Source of the DNA: Oscillospiraceae bacterium
GTDB lineage: Bacteria > Bacillota > Clostridia > Saccharofermentanales > Fastidiosipilaceae
DNA: 64,000 nt
Direction of reading: 5' to 3'
NCBI GenBank assembly: GCA_029983685.1
Contig: JASBZA010000006.1
Coordinates: 38,390 to 102,389, forward strand
A model generated the notes under the pieces. It searched no databases. It was not told the DNA's origin and saw only the letters and a list, made by a program, of their open reading frames with translations. The translations under genes and the position numbers were made by a program. Shown here piece after piece: positions 24,791 through 34,272 of this stretch; position 1 is the stretch's first letter; every line of letters begins with the position of its first letter.

Positions 24791-27700
24791 CACCAGAGAT
24801 GCTGGCTACACTAACCGAACAAGTCGCCGAGCTTGTTCAGACTTACAGCGATAATTATCCGCAATTCCAGAGAGTAACCTACAACGAGACTCAAGTACGT
24901 GTTGATTTTGTAAACCGCTTCTTCAAACTCCTTGGATGGGATGTAGATAACGAACGTGGTTTGCCACAACATCTACGTGAAGTTACCCATGAGGCTACCG
25001 TTGTTGTAGAAGAAGACGGCGTCCATCGTAGCAGAAAACCAGATTATTCTTTCAAGGTAGGCACGGAAGTCCTGTATTTTCTTGAGACAAAGAAACCTGC
25101 GGTAAACCTTACTGTCAATACAGCTCCGGCATTCCAGTTGCGCAGATATGGATGGAGCGGAAACTTAGAAGTTTCAGTGTTGACCAATTTCACCGATCTA
25201 TATATTTATGATTGCTCTGTTCGTCCGAGGGAAGGCGATGACATTGGTGTTGCAATGATTGCTCACTACCACTTCGACGAATATGTGGAATGTTTTGAGG
25301 AAATTTACAACATGCTGTCCAAAGAAGCAGTCTTGACCGGACATTTTGAGCGCTATTTCGGTAACCTCCAGGAGGCTCTTCGTCGTGAACCGTTCGATCA
25401 GTATTTCTTGGATCAGATTAGGACCTGGCGAATGATGCTTGGTGAGGATGTTTTGCGCAACAATCCAAACGTTGATGCAGAAACACTCAACATTTTCGTC
25501 CAGCGAGTGCTTAATAGAATAATTTTCCTTCGCATTTGTGAGGATAGATGTTTCGAGAACTATGAGTCACTGAAAGCTATTACGGCATACCAAGATCTAA
25601 GAACAATGTTCGCTGCAGCAGACAGGAAATATGATTCAGGCTTATTTGAACTCTTAGAAGAGGATCGCCTTACGGTGTCTGACTCAGTTATTATAGAGAT
25701 CTTTCAAAGCCTGTATTACCCAAATAACTCATATGAGTTTGGTGTAATCGACCCATATATTATTGGTCAGATTTATGAACTGTTTTTGGATGAGGCGCTT
25801 GTAATTCGAGAAGATGGACATATTGAGACGCAAGAAAAGCCCGAAGTAGTTGACTCCCAGGGTACAGTCAATACCCCCAAAAACATCACTGATATTATTA
25901 TCGAAGAAACGCTCCGCCCTCTGTATGAAAATAGAACTCCAGAAGAAGTGTCTCAGTATCGCATTGCAGATATTTGTTGTGGGTCTGGTAATTTCTTGCT
26001 GTCGGCATTTGAGTACATTGTAAACTATCATATTGAGTATTATCGAAACCATGATAGAGAAAATGCTGAGCGAAGAGGCGATATTTATCAACTGGCTGGC
26101 AGTACAAACTATATACTTTCTTACGAGAAAAAACGCTCCATTGTGAAAAATAACATCTTCGGCGTTGATATTGACCCTCTTGCTGTAGAGGTATCAAAGT
26201 TTAGCTTGCTGCTAAAAGCATTGGAAAATTCGTCCTTGGAGGAGGCAGAAGCTTTTCATCAGCGTACCAATCAACGTATTCTTCCTAATTTGGACGAGAA
26301 CATCAAAAATGGCAATAGCCTTGTGAATATGGCGTATGCACGTTTTGATCGATCTGTTTATCAGAATGTTTCCTTGATGAACAAATTAAAGATGTTCGAT
26401 TGGGACGCTGAGTTTGGCAATCAAACATTTGATGCAATTATCGGTAACCCACCCTATATTCGTGTGCAGAATATGGTGCGCTATTCCCGAGAAGAGTATG
26501 ATTTTTATAAGAGTAGCCATTCTCCCTATGATACCGCACAAACTGATACGCTTGATAAGTATTATCTGTTTATCGAAAAAGGACTTGCACTGTTAAACGA
26601 TGGCGGAATGCTGGGTTATATCGTCCCGCACAAGTTTATGAATATCAAGTCAGGCGCCAAATTGCGAAAATTGCTTTCTGCAAATTCCAATGTTAAGAAA
26701 ATTCTGCATTTCGGAACTCATCAAGTTTTTCAAAACAGAAGCACTTACACCTGCATCTTGGTGTTATCTAAGCAGGGCAATGAAGAATTCCAAATTGGTT
26801 TTGTTCAGGATTGGAATCAGTTCTTATTTGATCATGATACAGAATGCTTAACCTATCCGGCAGCTTATATTAGTGGTCAGCCGTGGTCGTTCTTACCGCA
26901 AAACATCGTTGCATATTTGGAGGAGATTTCGCAATCTTGTGTTCCCCTTTCCACTTTGGTTGATATTTTTGTTGGTGTTCAAACAAGTGCTGACCAAATC
27001 TATATTATACGCGCTGATCATGAAGACGAGAATTTCATTTACTCGCGTGATAAGCAGGGACATGAGTTCCAGATAGAGAAAGGGATTCTGCGTAAGAGCA
27101 TATATGATACGCAGCTTGTCAGTTACGAGAAAATTGAAGCAAACAGCTACATCATATTCCCGTACAAGGCGGTAAACGGAAGACCTGTTCTATATAGTTT
27201 GGCAGAAATGACAGAGGATTTCCCTCATGCGTTAGCATATTTGAATCACTTCAGAGATAAGCTGGATGAACGCAATATGTCTGGACGTACTACTGAAAAT
27301 TGGTTTGCGTTCGGTCGTAACCAATCTTTAAAACGTTTCCTTACAGGAGAACATCTCGTTTGGCCTGTGCTGTCCACAAGCTCAAATTATGTCTATGATA
27401 ATGACATGGTTGTCTTCACAGGTGGAGGAAACGGTCCTTTCTATGGTATAGAAAAGAAAGCCACTTCTCAGGAATCCATTTTCTATATCCAGGCGATTTT
27501 GAACCATTGGTTAATGGAACTCCTTGTGAAAAGTAGAGCAAGCACCTTTAGAGGGGATTACTATTCTCATGGAAAGCAGTTTATTGAGACTCTGCCTATT
27601 TACAAGATTGATTTTGAAAATCCCGCCGAAGTCGCCAATCATAATCAGATTGTTGAGATGGTACAAAATATTATGCAGTTAAAGGAACAATTAGCTTCTG

Positions 27701-27822
27701 CTCCAAATGCAACTCATCGCACAGTTTTGGAACACTCTATCACGGCAATCAATGCTGAATTAAATAGTGCAATCGATGAGCTTTATCAGGTAGAATCTCA
27801 GGAAGTCGAGGAACAGGTATGA
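24787..27822 (+). CDS. Restriction endonuclease-adenine methyltransferase fusion (type IIG / Eco57I-like)
   Basis: A 1011-residue cytoplasmic enzyme predicted to cut and methylate DNA. The N-terminal nuclease domain (about 1-180) shows a PD-(D/E)xK site: Asp86 in RKPDYSF and Glu100-x-Lys102 in FLETKKP. A helical linker (200-370) leads to an N6-adenine methylase with motif I ADICCGSGNFLL (near 396) and motif IV IIGNPPYIR (near 554). The last ~350 residues probably form the target-recognition region (TaqI-like C-terminal block with STFRGDYYSHGKQF). Coupled by ATGA overlaps to the regulator before and the methylase after. Recognition sequence cannot be read from the sequence. Composition is more AT-rich than the flanking chromosome. 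Confidence 0.88.
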   Translation: MTPEMLATLTEQVAELVQTYSDNYPQFQRVTYNETQVRVDFVNRFFKLLGWDVDNERGLPQHLREVTHEATVVVEEDGVHRSRKPDYSFKVGTEVLYFLETKKPAVNLTVNTAPAFQLRRYGWSGNLEVSVLTNFTDLYIYDCSVRPREGDDIGVAMIAHYHFDEYVECFEEIYNMLSKEAVLTGHFERYFGNLQEALRREPFDQYFLDQIRTWRMMLGEDVLRNNPNVDAETLNIFVQRVLNRIIFLRICEDRCFENYESLKAITAYQDLRTMFAAADRKYDSGLFELLEEDRLTVSDSVIIEIFQSLYYPNNSYEFGVIDPYIIGQIYELFLDEALVIREDGHIETQEKPEVVDSQGTVNTPKNITDIIIEETLRPLYENRTPEEVSQYRIADICCGSGNFLLSAFEYIVNYHIEYYRNHDRENAERRGDIYQLAGSTNYILSYEKKRSIVKNNIFGVDIDPLAVEVSKFSLLLKALENSSLEEAEAFHQRTNQRILPNLDENIKNGNSLVNMAYARFDRSVYQNVSLMNKLKMFDWDAEFGNQTFDAIIGNPPYIRVQNMVRYSREEYDFYKSSHSPYDTAQTDTLDKYYLFIEKGLALLNDGGMLGYIVPHKFMNIKSGAKLRKLLSANSNVKKILHFGTHQVFQNRSTYTCILVLSKQGNEEFQIGFVQDWNQFLFDHDTECLTYPAAYISGQPWSFLPQNIVAYLEEISQSCVPLSTLVDIFVGVQTSADQIYIIRADHEDENFIYSRDKQGHEFQIEKGILRKSIYDTQLVSYEKIEANSYIIFPYKAVNGRPVLYSLAEMTEDFPHALAYLNHFRDKLDERNMSGRTTENWFAFGRNQSLKRFLTGEHLVWPVLSTSSNYVYDNDMVVFTGGGNGPFYGIEKKATSQESIFYIQAILNHWLMELLVKSRASTFRGDYYSHGKQFIETLPIYKIDFENPAEVANHNQIVEMVQNIMQLKEQLASAPNATHRTVLEHSITAINAELNSAIDELYQVESQEVEEQV

Positions 27823-29459
27823 AACCGAGTGAAGGATATAACAAATTAAGAGGCGGATACTATACCCCCGACAAAATTTCTGAATTTATCGCAGAATGGG
27901 CTATCCGTAAAACATCAGATTCTATTTTAGAGCCAAGCTGTGGTGATGGTAGTTTTTTGAGTGCTATAACAACTCGTTATAAAGAGTTGGGTGCTACGGA
28001 TGAGCAAATTCGGAACAACGTACTTGGAATTGAATTGGATGAAGTTGAGTCTGAAAAGTCGGCACAATATGGTACAACGGTGGTATGTAAAGACTTCTTC
28101 ACATACTATCAAGAGAATATCGAAGATCAAACCCAATTCGATGTGATTGTTGGAAATCCACCTTTCATTCGCTATCGGCATTTTACAGAGAAATATCGTA
28201 AAATCGCATTTGCTTTGATGAACAAACATGGATTTCAACCCAATCGCCTAACGAATATTTGGCTTCCATTCTTGGTTCTTTCTTGTAAGGCATTAAAACC
28301 AACTGGTCGAGTAGGAATGGTTATTCCCGCAGAACTGTTCCAAGTTGATTACGCTGCTGAAGCAAGACAGTTCCTTAGTACGTTTTTTGATAAGTTAACG
28401 CTTGTTACATTTAAACGACTGGTCTTTGATGACATACAGCAGGAAGTTATTCTCCTGCTGGGCGAAAGAGGTTGTGATAAGCACGGTATTCGTGTTGTAG
28501 AACTGGATGACATGGCAGATTTAATTGTGCAGGGCCAAAAATGTTTAGAGAATACCGAGCTAAAGGAACTCGATCATAGCCGCGACAAGTGGGTTAAATA
28601 CTATTTATCCAACGAAGAACTGGACTTACTGAAACGGCTTAATAGTGATCCGAGAATTTCAAATGCAACCGATTTGTTTGAAGTGAATGTTGGTCTGGTA
28701 AGTGGCGAGAATGACTTTTTTGTCATGAACCAGGCAACGGTAGAAGAATTCAATCTTCAACAGAGTGTTATCCCTATCATTAGCCGTTCTGAACAGTTAA
28801 AAGGTGTGCAATTAACAAATGAGGATTACAATAATCTGATTGAGTTAGGTAAAAAGGTATTTTTCTTTGCCCCTGGAAACAAGGAATTTGATGCCTTGAC
28901 TGATGAACAGAAGGCATATATTCAGTGGGGCGAAGGAAAGGGCTTCAACAAAAATTATAAATGTCGTATAAGGCCAAGGTGGTATCATGTTTCACAGACT
29001 TGGTGTGCCGATGCTTTTCTAATTCGTCAGGCGCATTTGTATTCAAGGATGATTTTGAACGAGAAGAAAGCACTCGTTACTGATACACTTCATAAGGTAA
29101 GATTCTTAGAGGGCATTGACGGAAAACAAGTTGCAGCGGCCTTTTTGAACACATACACGTTCGCTCTTAGCGAAACACTTGGCAGAAGTTATGGCGGAGG
29201 GGTCCTCACCTTTGAACCAGGAGAAATGCGAAAAATTCGCATTCCTATGCAAATGGCGGATCAATTAGATTTCCAAAAGATTGATGCTTGGCAACGCCAA
29301 GGCGAGATTGATAAGGTTTTGGGATATACAGACTCCATTTTGCTTCGTAAGGGTTTAAACTTAACAGGGCATGAAATCGAACTACTGCATAATATTTGGA
29401 AAAAGATGTGTGGTAGAAGAATGACTCGAAAGAATCAAAGAAAATATTGGACAAGATAG
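27819..29459 (+). CDS. N6-adenine DNA methyltransferase (Eco57I/TaqI-like)
   Basis: A stand-alone methylase of 546 residues. SAM-binding motif I is LEPSCGDGSFL (near residue 38) and catalytic motif IV is VIVGNPPFIRYRH (near 113). The C-terminal half resembles a target-recognition domain. It has no nuclease motif. It starts inside the end of the fusion enzyme (ATGA overlap) and would protect the host, perhaps by methylating the second strand of an asymmetric site, as in Eco57I-type systems. The stop is followed at once by recombinase remnant DNA, so the module seems inserted into, or joined to, that gene. Confidence 0.87.
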   Translation: MKPSEGYNKLRGGYYTPDKISEFIAEWAIRKTSDSILEPSCGDGSFLSAITTRYKELGATDEQIRNNVLGIELDEVESEKSAQYGTTVVCKDFFTYYQENIEDQTQFDVIVGNPPFIRYRHFTEKYRKIAFALMNKHGFQPNRLTNIWLPFLVLSCKALKPTGRVGMVIPAELFQVDYAAEARQFLSTFFDKLTLVTFKRLVFDDIQQEVILLLGERGCDKHGIRVVELDDMADLIVQGQKCLENTELKELDHSRDKWVKYYLSNEELDLLKRLNSDPRISNATDLFEVNVGLVSGENDFFVMNQATVEEFNLQQSVIPIISRSEQLKGVQLTNEDYNNLIELGKKVFFFAPGNKEFDALTDEQKAYIQWGEGKGFNKNYKCRIRPRWYHVSQTWCADAFLIRQAHLYSRMILNEKKALVTDTLHKVRFLEGIDGKQVAAAFLNTYTFALSETLGRSYGGGVLTFEPGEMRKIRIPMQMADQLDFQKIDAWQRQGEIDKVLGYTDSILLRKGLNLTGHEIELLHNIWKKMCGRRMTRKNQRKYWTR

Positions 29460-29511
29460 CCAAAGAGAAGGAAGATGCGGAACTTGCGTGTGTCGAGGCA
29501 AGATTATATAG

Positions 29512-30012
29512 TGTGTTGCCGATTATGAAGATGCTTTCCGCAGAGCGTTTGGTGCAAAGCGAGGCGAGGAAGCAAAGAATGAACTTTCTGCCAAGAAGGG
29601 AATTTTGCAAAAATCCGAAAACCGTCTGGCTGAACTGGACCGATTGTTCAAGCGTCTTTATGATGACATGGCCAACGGGAAGCTGTCCGAAGCTTGTTTT
29701 CAAATATTAGCTGATGATTATGAGCAGAAACAGACAGACTTGAGAGTCAAGATTGAAATGCTTGAAAACGAAATACAGAATCAAGAAGATCAAGCGATGA
29801 ATGTTGATGGGTATATCCGACAGGAAAAGAAATACCTGTACTTGGAGAAGCTGACACCCACTATTCTGAACAATATGGTCAATGCCGTATATGTTCATGC
29901 ACTGAACAAGTCCAGTGGACACCGAGTGCAGGATGTGACAATCAGCTACAACTATATCGGCATACTCCCCGCTAATTTACTCTATGACGTTATGAACGGA
30001 AAAGCGGCATGA
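29512..30012 (+). pseudogene. C-terminal remnant of a large serine recombinase (DUF4368 region, TnpX-like)
   Basis: An open frame from 29512 encodes ADYEDAFRRAFGAKRGEE..., then a coiled-coil segment (SENRLAELDRLFKRLYDD, LSEACFQILADDYEQKQ) and an end reading SYNYIGILPANLLYDVMNG. This is the zinc-independent tail of clostridial transposon recombinases. The catalytic serine domain, recombinase domain and most of the coiled coil are absent, and a TAG at 29509 closes the frame upstream. The restriction genes abut it within about 50 bp. It cannot be an active recombinase, so the island is probably no longer able to move by itself. Confidence 0.82.
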
Positions 30013-30049
30013 TTACTCATGCCACTTACCGAAAACAATATACTGTTTT
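30006..30049. terminator. Two small hairpins at the right border of the island
   Basis: GGCATGA/TCATGCC (30006-30023) overlaps the recombinase stop. AAAACA/TGTTTT (30032-30049) lies between the convergent remnant and the DUF362 gene and, read on the minus strand, ends in T residues. Either could terminate transcription. Strength is uncertain. Confidence 0.4.
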
Positions 30050-30089
30050 ATTGGGCCGTTCCCCATTGGGCTTGTTTTTTATATAAGCA

Positions 30090-31196
30090 TTATATTTCTA
30101 TTAATTCATAATGCCTTGTGCCTAAACCGATGGCTTCCGCATGATTTAAGCAAGAAGTCCAATCCGTTTCGGGGAAGATATTTTTGAAATGATCATGATA
30201 GAGGTCTTGGCTTTCAGAAAGAATGCTGTTGGCCAGAGGACTTGCTTTATTAACTAAATCGGCAGAGGCCTGGTCCAGGGCCACGGGGTCAAAAGACGCC
30301 AGCATGCCGATATTGGGGACGATGGGGGCATCGTTTTCAGCATGGCAGTCACAATAAGGCGAGACATCCTGAATGATACTGGCGTGGAAGTGGGGTCGGT
30401 TCTGGACAACGGCCAAACTATATTCGGCGATGCGTTCGTTCAAGATGACATTGCTGTTGCCGTCGATAGGGTGGATAGCATCATAATTGCAAGATCCGAT
30501 ACAACGGCCGCATCCGACACACTTGTCGGTATCAATGAAAGCTTTCTGGTGCGGAAAGGAGATGGCTCCGTGGGCACAGTTTCTATAGCAGCTGGCACAG
30601 GCCACACAATTGTCTTGGTTCACTTCGGGCTTGCCGGAATAATGCATCTCCATCTTGCCCGCTCTGGACCCGCAGCCCATACCGATATTTTTCAAGGTAC
30701 CGCCAAAGCCGGTGGATTCGTGGCCTTTGAAGTGGGTGAGGGAGACAAAAATATCCGCATCTATAATGGCGGCTCCGATTTTGGCCTCATGAATATGTTT
30801 AATATTGGGGCCGTCCAAAGGGACTAAGACTTCGTCCGTACCCTTGAGACCGTCGCCGATGAGAATCTGGCAGCCGGTAGAAAGGACGTTAAAGCCGTTT
30901 TCCTGAGCGGCACCCAGATGCTCCAGAGCGTTCTTCCTTCTGCCGACATAAAGTGTATTACAGTCGGTCAAGAAGGGGAGGCCGCCTTGCTTCTTAATGG
31001 CATCGGCCAAGACTTTGGCATAATTGGGCCTCAGGTAGGACAGGTTACCCGGCTCTCCGAAGTGCATCTTGATAGCGGCGAATTTCTTTTCCCAGTTGAT
31101 TTTTTCGATGCCGGATTCTTTCAACAAGCGACTGAATTTAGCCGGAATGTTTTCTTCTAAGGTCGTACGAAAGTTTGTGAAATAAACTTGTGCCAC
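30090..31196 (-). CDS. DUF362 protein with two 4Fe-4S ferredoxin motifs
   Basis: A 368-residue cytoplasmic iron-sulfur protein. The DUF362 body (about 1-185) includes AIKMHFGEPGN and FVSLTHFKGHESTGFGGTLKN. A ferredoxin domain follows with CVACASCYRNC (near 199-209) and CVGCGRCIGSC (near 226-236), enough for two clusters. Family members occur widely in anaerobes and are thought to be electron carriers or oxidoreductases; substrates are not established. I set the start at GTG 31196, because GAGGAGGA lies 5 bases upstream on the minus strand; an ATG 27 bases further out lies before that ribosome site. Transcribed alone, convergent with the island remnant. Confidence 0.88.
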   Translation of the reverse strand: MAQVYFTNFRTTLEENIPAKFSRLLKESGIEKINWEKKFAAIKMHFGEPGNLSYLRPNYAKVLADAIKKQGGLPFLTDCNTLYVGRRKNALEHLGAAQENGFNVLSTGCQILIGDGLKGTDEVLVPLDGPNIKHIHEAKIGAAIIDADIFVSLTHFKGHESTGFGGTLKNIGMGCGSRAGKMEMHYSGKPEVNQDNCVACASCYRNCAHGAISFPHQKAFIDTDKCVGCGRCIGSCNYDAIHPIDGNSNVILNERIAEYSLAVVQNRPHFHASIIQDVSPYCDCHAENDAPIVPNIGMLASFDPVALDQASADLVNKASPLANSILSESQDLYHDHFKNIFPETDWTSCLNHAEAIGLGTRHYELIEI

Positions 31197-31394
31197 TGGA
31201 TCCTCCTCAGAATTTTGATACAAAAAATAATAACATTAGAAAACATCTAAATTTTAACACAAGCTTGGGCAAATAATGTAAAATGACAAAAAAATGATAT
31301 TTCAGAGCCTGTCTAAGATAGTGTATTTAATAAATGACTAATATACTAACTGTAACAGCCATATTTATTGGTAAAAAAGACAAGGAGAAGTACT

Positions 31395-32672
31395 ATGAAA
31401 AAGTTTGTTTCCGTCCTCTTGGCCTCAGTCATGGCAAGCCTGACTTTGGCCTCATGTCAAAGTAATGATTCAAAAACAACAGAAAAAGGCTCTGACGCAG
31501 GTAAAAAAGATGTAACACTTGATGTCGTCTGGTTCAGCGACGGCAAGGAAGGCGAGTCTTTTATGGGCTTGACCGAAGAGTACCGCAAGGACCATCCCAA
31601 TGTGAAGTTCGAATTAATCGAAGTGCCCTACGGTGAGTTGGACAACAAGCTGCGTAACATGGTCAGTGCCAAAGAGCAACCCGCCCTGGCCCGTATGACC
31701 AACGTCGGCCCCTTCTTAAGCCAGCTGATTGACTTAAAAGAATATGTCGGTGACGACTTTGCCGATCAGTTCGGCACGGGCCTTCAGTACATCTTTGACG
31801 GCAAGATGCTGGGAGCTCCCATGGAAGTTACCGCCAACGGTGTCATTTACAACAAGACGGCTTTTGATAAGGCCGGTGTGAAGGTTCCTCAGAATCCGGA
31901 CGAGATTTGGACCTGGGATGAGTTTGAAAAAGCCTTGGTTCAGGTTATGGAGAAGGGCGATGTTAAATATGGTTTAGGCTTAGACTATACGCCCAACCGT
32001 ACCTCGACCATCCTCTATGAGTTCGGTGGCGGTATGCTGAGTGAAGACTTGAAAACTTCGGATTTTAAGAATGACGGTAATAAGCAGGCAGTCGATTTGA
32101 TTAAGCACCTCCACGATGCAGACATCATGCCCAAGTCCGTATTCTTAGGTTCCGATAACCCCATGGAGATCTTCCGTTCCGGACAACTGGCTTGCCATAT
32201 TGGCGGTAGCTGGCAGATTTCCAACTATAAAGATCAGATTAAAGATTTCGAATGGGGCGTCACCTATCTGCCTAAGGGCACACAAAGATCTACCGTTCCC
32301 GGCGGTAAGTGGATTAGTGCGTTCAACGGTACCGGTACCGAGCAGGAAGCCGCAGATTTCATTAAGTGGATTTCTGAGCCCGAGAATAACGCCAAATACT
32401 GTAAGGATAACCTCTTCTTATCTCAGGTGAAGGGTAACGAATCTTTGGATTATGACTATGGTAAAGAATTCTTCGAAATCTTCTCGAACGAGCTGAATGC
32501 TTCGACCGACAGACCCGGTACAGAGTGGGGTTACCAAGCTTTTACCGGTGTTATCGGCCCTGACTTCAAAGAAAACATTGCTTCAGTAGTAGCAGGTGAT
32601 ATGACGACAGATGAATTCCTGGAAAAGATGGATCAGGCCGCGACAGCCGCATTAAAAGATTTAGAGAAATAA
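31395..32672 (+). CDS. Sugar ABC transporter solute-binding lipoprotein (glycerol-glycoside candidate)
   Basis: A lipoprotein of 425 residues. The signal peptide ends TLASC|QSN (Cys21). The rest is a family-1 sugar-binding fold (MalE/UgpB-like), with motifs such as VWFSDGKEGESFMGL and AMEQ-free acidic loops that do not name a ligand. The start is ATG 31395 after AAGGAG. It opens a cluster with glpK, G3P oxidation genes, two permeases, AraC and GH31, so the ligand is probably a small glycoside that yields glycerol. A terminator-like hairpin after the gene would raise the ratio of binder to downstream proteins. Maltose-type or glycerol-phosphate ligands are alternatives. Confidence 0.88.
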   Translation: MKKFVSVLLASVMASLTLASCQSNDSKTTEKGSDAGKKDVTLDVVWFSDGKEGESFMGLTEEYRKDHPNVKFELIEVPYGELDNKLRNMVSAKEQPALARMTNVGPFLSQLIDLKEYVGDDFADQFGTGLQYIFDGKMLGAPMEVTANGVIYNKTAFDKAGVKVPQNPDEIWTWDEFEKALVQVMEKGDVKYGLGLDYTPNRTSTILYEFGGGMLSEDLKTSDFKNDGNKQAVDLIKHLHDADIMPKSVFLGSDNPMEIFRSGQLACHIGGSWQISNYKDQIKDFEWGVTYLPKGTQRSTVPGGKWISAFNGTGTEQEAADFIKWISEPENNAKYCKDNLFLSQVKGNESLDYDYGKEFFEIFSNELNASTDRPGTEWGYQAFTGVIGPDFKENIASVVAGDMTTDEFLEKMDQAATAALKDLEK

Positions 32673-32685
32673 TTAGATTGTAAAT

Positions 32686-32739
32686 GAGGCTTACATCTCT
32701 CAGGTCCTTTTGGCCAAAGAGTTGTAGGCCTCCGTTTTT
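32686..32739 (+). terminator. Attenuator-type terminator between binding protein and glpK
   Basis: GAGGCTTACATCTCT from 32686 pairs with AGAGTTGTAGGCCTC ending at 32732, with one G-U pair and one mismatch, and is followed by TTTTT. It lies within one apparent operon, so partial readthrough is expected. Confidence 0.75.
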
Positions 32740-32756
32740 AGAAAAAGGAGGATCGG

Positions 32757-34271
32757 ATGAAAAAGTATATTCTTGCTTGGGACGAAGGTACGACCAGTAC
32801 CAGGGCCATTCTTTTTGATCGGGAGGCCAAAATCATGGCCATTTCACAGAAGGAATTCTCTCAATTCTATCCTGAACCGGGCTGGGTCGAGCAAGACCCC
32901 ATGGAAATCTGGTCCTCGCAAATAGGGGTAGCAACCGAAGTTTTGGCCAGGGCCAATGCCAGGCCGGAAGATATAGCCGCAATCGGTATCACCAATCAAA
33001 GAGAGACGACCCTGGTTTGGGATAAAAAAACCGGCCAACCGGTCTATAACGCTATTGGCTGGCAGTGCCGTAGAACGGCGCCCTTATGCACCCAATTAGA
33101 AAAAGACGGCTATAAAGATCTTCTACAAGAGAAGACAGGTCTAATCCTGGACCCCTATTTTTCGGCGACCAAGATTCGCTGGATTTTGGACCATATTGAA
33201 GACGGTCAGGGGCGAGCTGAGCGAGGCGAGCTTCTTTTCGGAACCATCGATACCTGGCTTATTTGGAGGCTGACGGACGGTGAGGTCCATGTGACCGATT
33301 ATTCCAATGCATCCAGAACTATGCTTCTGAATATACATGATTTGGATTGGGACCGGGAGATTTTAGATATTTTGCATATTCCGCGTGTCATGCTGCCTGA
33401 GGTAAGACCCAGTTCTGAGGTCTACGGCCACAGCCATACACGCTTTTTCGGCACGCCCATTCCTATCGGAGCCGCTGTAGGTGACCAGCAAGGGGCTCTT
33501 TTCGGCCAGGCGTGTTTTACCAAAGGCGACGTTAAGAGTACCTACGGAACCGGTGCCTTTATCTTACTTAATACAGGTGACCAAGCGGTACATTCCAAGA
33601 ACGGCCTGGTGACGACTTTGGCCTGGGGCTTAGAGCCGGGCAAAGTCACCTATGCTCTGGAGGGTTCGATCTTTGTGTCCGGAGCTTCTATTAAATGGCT
33701 TAGAGACCAGGTCAGGATGATTGATAGTGCCGAAGATACCGAGTACATCGCGACCAAAGTGAACTCTACAGATGGCCTCTATGTCGTGCCGGCTTTTACC
33801 GGTTTGGGAGCACCTTATTGGGACCCCAATGCCAGGGGGCTTATCATCGGCATCACCCTGGGCACGACGAAAAAACACATAATCCGGGCGACTCTGGAAG
33901 CCCAAGCCTATTTAACCAATGATGTTCTGGAGTCCATGATTGATGATGCTCAGATTGCTATTAATGAAATTAAAGTCGATGGCGGTGCCAGTAGGAATAA
34001 CTTTATGATGCAATCTTTAGCCGACATTAGCCGGGTGCGGGTTGAAAGGCCTCAAACATTAGAATCCAGTGCATTGGGAGCGGCTTTCCTGGCCGGTTTA
34101 GCGGTGGATTTCTGGTCCGGCTTGGATGAACTCGAGAAAATGTGGGATCTAGATCGTGTCTATGATTGTAGAATGCATGAGAAGAATCGTAACCGTAAGC
34201 TCAGAAACTGGCACCAGGCTGTGAAGCGTGCCCGTAATTGGGCTGAGGATTATGAGCCTTGGGAGGAATAG
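32757..34271 (+). CDS. glpK: Glycerol kinase
   Basis: Phosphorylates glycerol to sn-glycerol-3-phosphate with ATP. It has 504 residues, the usual FGGY-kinase length. The N-terminal phosphate loop is AWDEGTTSTRAILFD; NQRETTLVW and QFYPEPGWVEQDP are GlpK signatures. The second domain has STYGTGAFILLNTG and DGGASRNNFMMQ. ATG follows AAAAAGGAGGA. No glycerol facilitator (glpF) is nearby, which suggests that glycerol is produced inside the cell, for example from an imported glycoside cut by the GH31 enzyme at the end of the cluster. The following gene starts one base after the stop. Confidence 0.97.
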   Translation: MKKYILAWDEGTTSTRAILFDREAKIMAISQKEFSQFYPEPGWVEQDPMEIWSSQIGVATEVLARANARPEDIAAIGITNQRETTLVWDKKTGQPVYNAIGWQCRRTAPLCTQLEKDGYKDLLQEKTGLILDPYFSATKIRWILDHIEDGQGRAERGELLFGTIDTWLIWRLTDGEVHVTDYSNASRTMLLNIHDLDWDREILDILHIPRVMLPEVRPSSEVYGHSHTRFFGTPIPIGAAVGDQQGALFGQACFTKGDVKSTYGTGAFILLNTGDQAVHSKNGLVTTLAWGLEPGKVTYALEGSIFVSGASIKWLRDQVRMIDSAEDTEYIATKVNSTDGLYVVPAFTGLGAPYWDPNARGLIIGITLGTTKKHIIRATLEAQAYLTNDVLESMIDDAQIAINEIKVDGGASRNNFMMQSLADISRVRVERPQTLESSALGAAFLAGLAVDFWSGLDELEKMWDLDRVYDCRMHEKNRNRKLRNWHQAVKRARNWAEDYEPWEE

Positions 34272-34272
34272 C

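Noticed and set aside
29447..29710. Separate small gene after the second methylase
   Set aside because: That frame is out of phase with the recombinase homology and encodes nothing recognisable; the remnant is in another frame.
23600..30089. Terminal inverted or direct repeats bounding the restriction island
   Set aside because: Several short matches were compared by eye, but none was long or well placed enough to call an attachment site.
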